From positions 16,976,329-17,040,328 of the forward strand of contig NC_052677.1 of the NCBI RefSeq assembly GCF_016802725.1: 64,000 bases of DNA. Reading direction: 5' to 3'. Origin of the DNA: Solenopsis invicta (Eukaryota; Arthropoda; Insecta; Hymenoptera; Formicidae). The position numbers and the translations under genes were made by a program. This document shows, one piece after another, positions 61,501 to 64,000 of the stretch. Positions within the stretch are counted from its first letter, which is position 1, and each line of letters opens with the position of its first letter. The notes under the pieces are model-generated. The model was not told where the DNA came from and searched no databases. It saw only the letters and a program-made list of their open reading frames with translations.

Positions 61501-64000
61501 CTGCCTTTCCTCACTTCGTTCTTAATAAACGATCAGGAACAATAAAAGACGTGAGAAAAGGGCTCGTGTTTTTCACGAATCATCGAAATCATGTAAGCGG
61601 GCATGTAAGATAAACACGAGAGGAATTTTTATACACGAATATTTAACAATCTAAGGAAACATTGAAAGTGCAATAAAAAAAAAGAATTAAGAAAAATTAT
61701 TTCCGAAACGTTTGGAACAAAAAATCGATCTTACGTAAGACGCAAAGCGTAAAGTGTGCGATTCCAATTGACGACAATCATATATCGTCGGGGTAGGGTA
61801 CGATTACAAAGAGTGCCGAAGTATGCGCGCATAATTATTCAATCGGGACTGCGAGTGGTATTGTCGACCTACGCTTTATTACGCGTCACCGTCGTCTTTC
61901 TACACTGCACTGACGGAATGTGCTGAGCTCAATTTTGACGGCGAGGTCTCATTATCGAATTTATTATTTCATTGCTTTAACTACCGGTAACCGTTGCTGC
62001 GAATAAATTATACCTATATATATCACCATAGTCGTTCGGAGTCGATGCACTCCAATTGATGTGTCTATATGACAATTCACACGCACGCGAGACGAGAAAT
62101 ATATTATCAAATGAATACTTTTATTCTATTATCTAGTGGACAATATCCAGATAACTAATGTTTAACGCAATAAATTATATTTGCAATCAAATCTCAGTAT
62201 GTCTGAAGAAATTGGATAAATCAGAGAGATATAAATATAAAAGTATTATAATTGAAATTTAATGCGCATGTAAGATAAAGGAACAATTAATATCACTTTA
62301 CGCGAATACAATCGGTCTTTCATAGTATAATATAATTTGATTGCGAGGTTAATTAAGTAGATATTGACGGAAAAGTTGCTACATGCTTTTTTGTCGAAGT
62401 GTAACGATCCCATAAAGTCGTTCGCTTATTGCACCGACAAGGCTTATTCCGTTAAATTAATTCCTTGTCACATTTCACTGATACTCGTGGCAATGCAAAA
62501 TATATGATCTTACAAGTTTAAACACTATGTGATTTGTTCTGTTATATTTTGCTGTAAATTTACATTAAATATATAAAATAAAATACTTGTTTTATCAATT
62601 CTAAATTATATCTCTCTATAATTTTTTATAGAAAACCTTAACAATTTCTTAAAAATTACTTAAAAAAAAAGAACTGTTTCAATAAAGTGGTTATTATATC
62701 AGTAACTGATGATATTTTATCAGCTAACTGAATAGTAATTATCAGTTACTGATATAATAATTTTTATCAGTTCTTTTTTTAAATGTAATATTTTCAAGTT
62801 TTTTTATTAATATACAATTATTATCATATTGAAAAGCTCTCTCATATTGAAAACTATTGACCTAAAGTCGACCGCAGTGTCGAGGCAAGATCACAACTTC
62901 GACGTACCTTTCCCTAATTAACGCGTCCCACCGACATACTCAATTTACCTGTAAGGATGGGCAACTGCGATGCCTGTACTTTCTAGTGGCCAGCTCCCAC
63001 CAGGGTATCACATTCTGAGTCCCTCGTGGTTTAACAGGATCACTAACCGCATGTTCGTATAATGGCTCCAAGATAGGTCCGTTCCCAGAGAATCTCTTGA
63101 GGGAATCCGGCTGATCCTTTGCGAGGTTCCCTCTTCTCGGTAGAGTAGCGAACACGCTGGCTTGAATCTGGTCGTCTTCTTCCTTAGACTCCAACGAGTT
63201 ATGTCTAGTTCTGGGAAATATATTCTGCCGCTTTAAGCTATTGGATCGTTCCAATTGTCCTTTGAGAATCACTTCGGTGGCGTCCATGACGTAAAAAGGA
63301 ACTTGTTGAACCTCCGCCAAGTTTTCATTGACGTTTTGATTTTGACCGACGTCGTTCCCATTTGAAGAAGATTTCCGTAGATCGTAGTCGTCATGAGAGA
63401 ACCTTTCACTCTCAAGGACGTCCTCGCTGGACTTGTGAAGCGGTCTCGAGGAGAGTCTCGGTCTTCTCGAGGGCAGCGTGTCGTATCGACGATCTTTCAA
63501 GCGCTTCTCCATAGATCGCACCTGTTCTAGTTTGCCCGAAATCCTCTCCAGGACCTCGTTGGAAGTTCGTTCTTTTCTCAACAATGATTTCTCCTGGTCG
63601 ACTCGAGAGCGATTCCTGCGAATCGCACTGGTGACAGGCAATCGATTCTCATTCTGATTCGAAACTTCGTCATCCGTCGAAGACGACGAATCTTTGATTT
63701 CTGAACATGCGGATTTGTTTCTCTTTGGGATATCCTTGTTGACCCTAGACTTTGAGTGGTCTTGCGAGTTGCTTTTCCTCAATACCGGTTCCTGAGAAAT
63801 CCTGTTCCAGGTTGGGTCTCGTTTCTGAGAATCACAAATCTTCGGTAATTCTGTCAAGGACTCACTGATCGCGTATAAGGATTCGGTGGATTTGCTCGAT
63901 GAGGCGGTGGTGGATCCAGTCGAGTGTCTGGACGTATTATCAATGGATGAGGATCTCGGCAGGACCTTGGGCGGAAGTTTACCCTTGGAATTAGGTCTAC
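49584..64000 (-). CDS. sick: Neuron navigator homologue (sickie/NAV), 5' part outside the window
   Basis: Cytoskeleton-associated protein of the NAV/UNC-53 family, linked to axon outgrowth and microtubule/actin control. Exons on the minus strand: 62949->64000, 53542-53625, 52712-53365, 51985-52520, 51276-51806, 50794-50996, 50183-50550, 49584-49733; all phases agree. The 5' exon encodes a Ser/Arg-rich low-complexity region and is open to the window edge. Then come coiled-coil segments (SAFEQSLSNMTQRLQQL; DSELQELRETIERLRKQ), the Ser-rich KKGWLRSSFSKAFSRSRKNR block, another coiled coil, and the C-terminal AAA-type domain: HPELLPCGYLVGHVKTIYLV, Walker A GPSGTGKS (51602-51625), VIILEN at the Walker B site (51413-51430), WVLCANHMEPVKGFLGRYLR, GPRLFLSC...WFTDLWNYSVIPYL, and the ending LNMLMRLQEAANYSS...VESAL. 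A 9.3-kb intron lies at 53626-62948. Confidence 0.93.
55800..55970. mobile_element. Degenerate relative of the 39.99-kb MITE
   Basis: The interior contains TTTAAGTATTC, AAATACTTAAATTAAAGTTC and AAGTTGAACAATTTAG, mirroring the core of the element at 39990-40196, and its right end TTTTTTTTCTTCGTCAATGT resembles the CACTGAGAAAAAA end with changes. The left end is unclear. Confidence 0.4.
56334..56566. mobile_element. Long fold-back element, arms of about 110 bp
   Basis: The left arm from 56334 (TAATCTGAATTATTTTATTA) and the right arm read from 56566 on the opposite strand (ATTAATAATCTGAATTGTTT) pair almost to the centre near 56450, where AAAGCGAATAATATT meets AATATTATTCGCTTT. Mismatches are few, with one insertion in the right arm near 56535. 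There is no ORF. The whole unit would fold into one long RNA hairpin within the sickie pre-mRNA. Confidence 0.75.
58378..58482. mobile_element. Short fold-back element
   Basis: Left arm ACAAGATGGTGAGTGTCTAA; opposite-strand right arm from 58482 TACAAGATATAAGAGTGTCT. Pairing continues through TTATAATTA and GTTACA-TATTGAT to a small loop. No ORF. Confidence 0.6.
62662..62781. repeat. Hairpin repeat beside the 62.95-kb exon
   Basis: AAAAAAAAGAACTG near 62663 pairs with CAGTTCTTTTTTT ending near 62780, and an inner 18-bp segment TTATTATATCAGTAACTGAT (from 62693) pairs with ATCAGTTACTGATATAATAA (to 62761). Spacing between inner and outer arms differs on the two sides. Confidence 0.5.
62949..64000 (-). 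CDS. sick: sickie/NAV large Ser/Arg-rich exon (partial)
   Basis: The frame is open from the window edge (beginning RPNSKGKLPPKVLPRSSSID) to a donor CAG|GTAAAT at 62948. It encodes at least 350 residues rich in Ser, Arg, Lys and Glu, with short heptad-like tracts (RISGKLEQVRSMEKRLKD) and LPRRG/LPSRR motifs. It joins in phase 0 to the exon at 53542-53625. The acceptor of this exon lies outside the window. Confidence 0.85.

Larger units (their letters stand above)
53626..62948 (-). other. sickie/NAV 9.3-kb intron
   Basis: No coding exon is supported inside. CpG-rich patches occur at 54900-55540, 56740-57330, 57580-57900 and 58600-58900; these could be alternative promoters or enhancers, since NAV genes often have several promoters, but nothing proves it. 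Inverted-repeat elements at about 55800-55970, 56334-56566, 58378-58482 and 62662-62781 are listed separately. The rest is AT-rich. Confidence 0.5.

Noticed and set aside
1..64000. CRISPR arrays, rRNA, viral or bacterial insertions
   Set aside because: No regularly spaced direct repeats, rRNA cores, polymerase/integrase motifs or prokaryotic gene runs were seen.

Overview
The window is nuclear DNA from an insect, probably a hymenopteran such as an ant. The reasoning is an inference from intron-rich protein genes of clear metazoan families, short introns with GT-AG borders, AT-rich non-coding DNA full of microsatellites and small inverted-repeat elements, and an insect-type gene set. No bacterial operons, CRISPR arrays or viral genes were seen.

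Layout from left to right. 1-4176 holds no recognised gene. 4177-7956 (-) is IDH3A, the alpha subunit of mitochondrial NAD-isocitrate dehydrogenase (6 exons, 359 aa). 9181-9814 (-) is the exosome cofactor C1D (2 exons, 142 aa). 11.6-12.47 kb is a long palindrome whose two arms each carry the terminal-exon remnant of a GMC oxidoreductase (glucose dehydrogenase-like). 13496-26318 (-) is a Frizzled-4 type Wnt receptor (6 exons, 649 aa) spread over large introns full of hairpin elements and one GC-rich promoter-like tract. 29571-30626 (-) is a divergent V-ATPase subunit D (2 exons). Two identical tRNA-Gly(GCC) genes face each other at 30.76 and 31.26 kb. 31554-32480 (-) is a small secreted protein of unknown function (4 exons, 119 aa). 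32846-36647 (-) is MICU1, the mitochondrial calcium uptake gatekeeper, with two mutually exclusive 160-nt exons. A tandem array of CCAAT and GC boxes lies between MICU1 and the divergent gene PRPF38B (38807-42844, +, 6 exons, 393 aa, RS tail). 44685-47010 (+) is the glycosaminoglycan xylosylkinase FAM20B (5 exons, 464 aa). 49584 to beyond 64000 (-) is a neuron navigator (sickie/NAV) gene whose 5' part lies outside the window; it contains a 9.3-kb intron.

The genes do not form one pathway. They include two mitochondrial proteins (IDH3A and MICU1; Ca2+ taken up under MICU1 control activates IDH3 in animals), two RNA-processing factors (C1D, PRPF38B) and developmental or cell-surface genes (Fz4, FAM20B, NAV). 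I found no wholly new system. The most unusual items are the GMC-exon palindrome, a Frizzled-4 that has lost the KTxxxW motif but kept a C-terminal PDZ ligand, the frame-enforced exclusive exon pair in MICU1, the repeated CCAAT/GC promoter array, and several families of fold-back elements, including one with arms of about 110 bp at 56.3-56.6 kb. All exon borders were read by eye from reading frame and GT-AG signals; no alignment or transcript was available.
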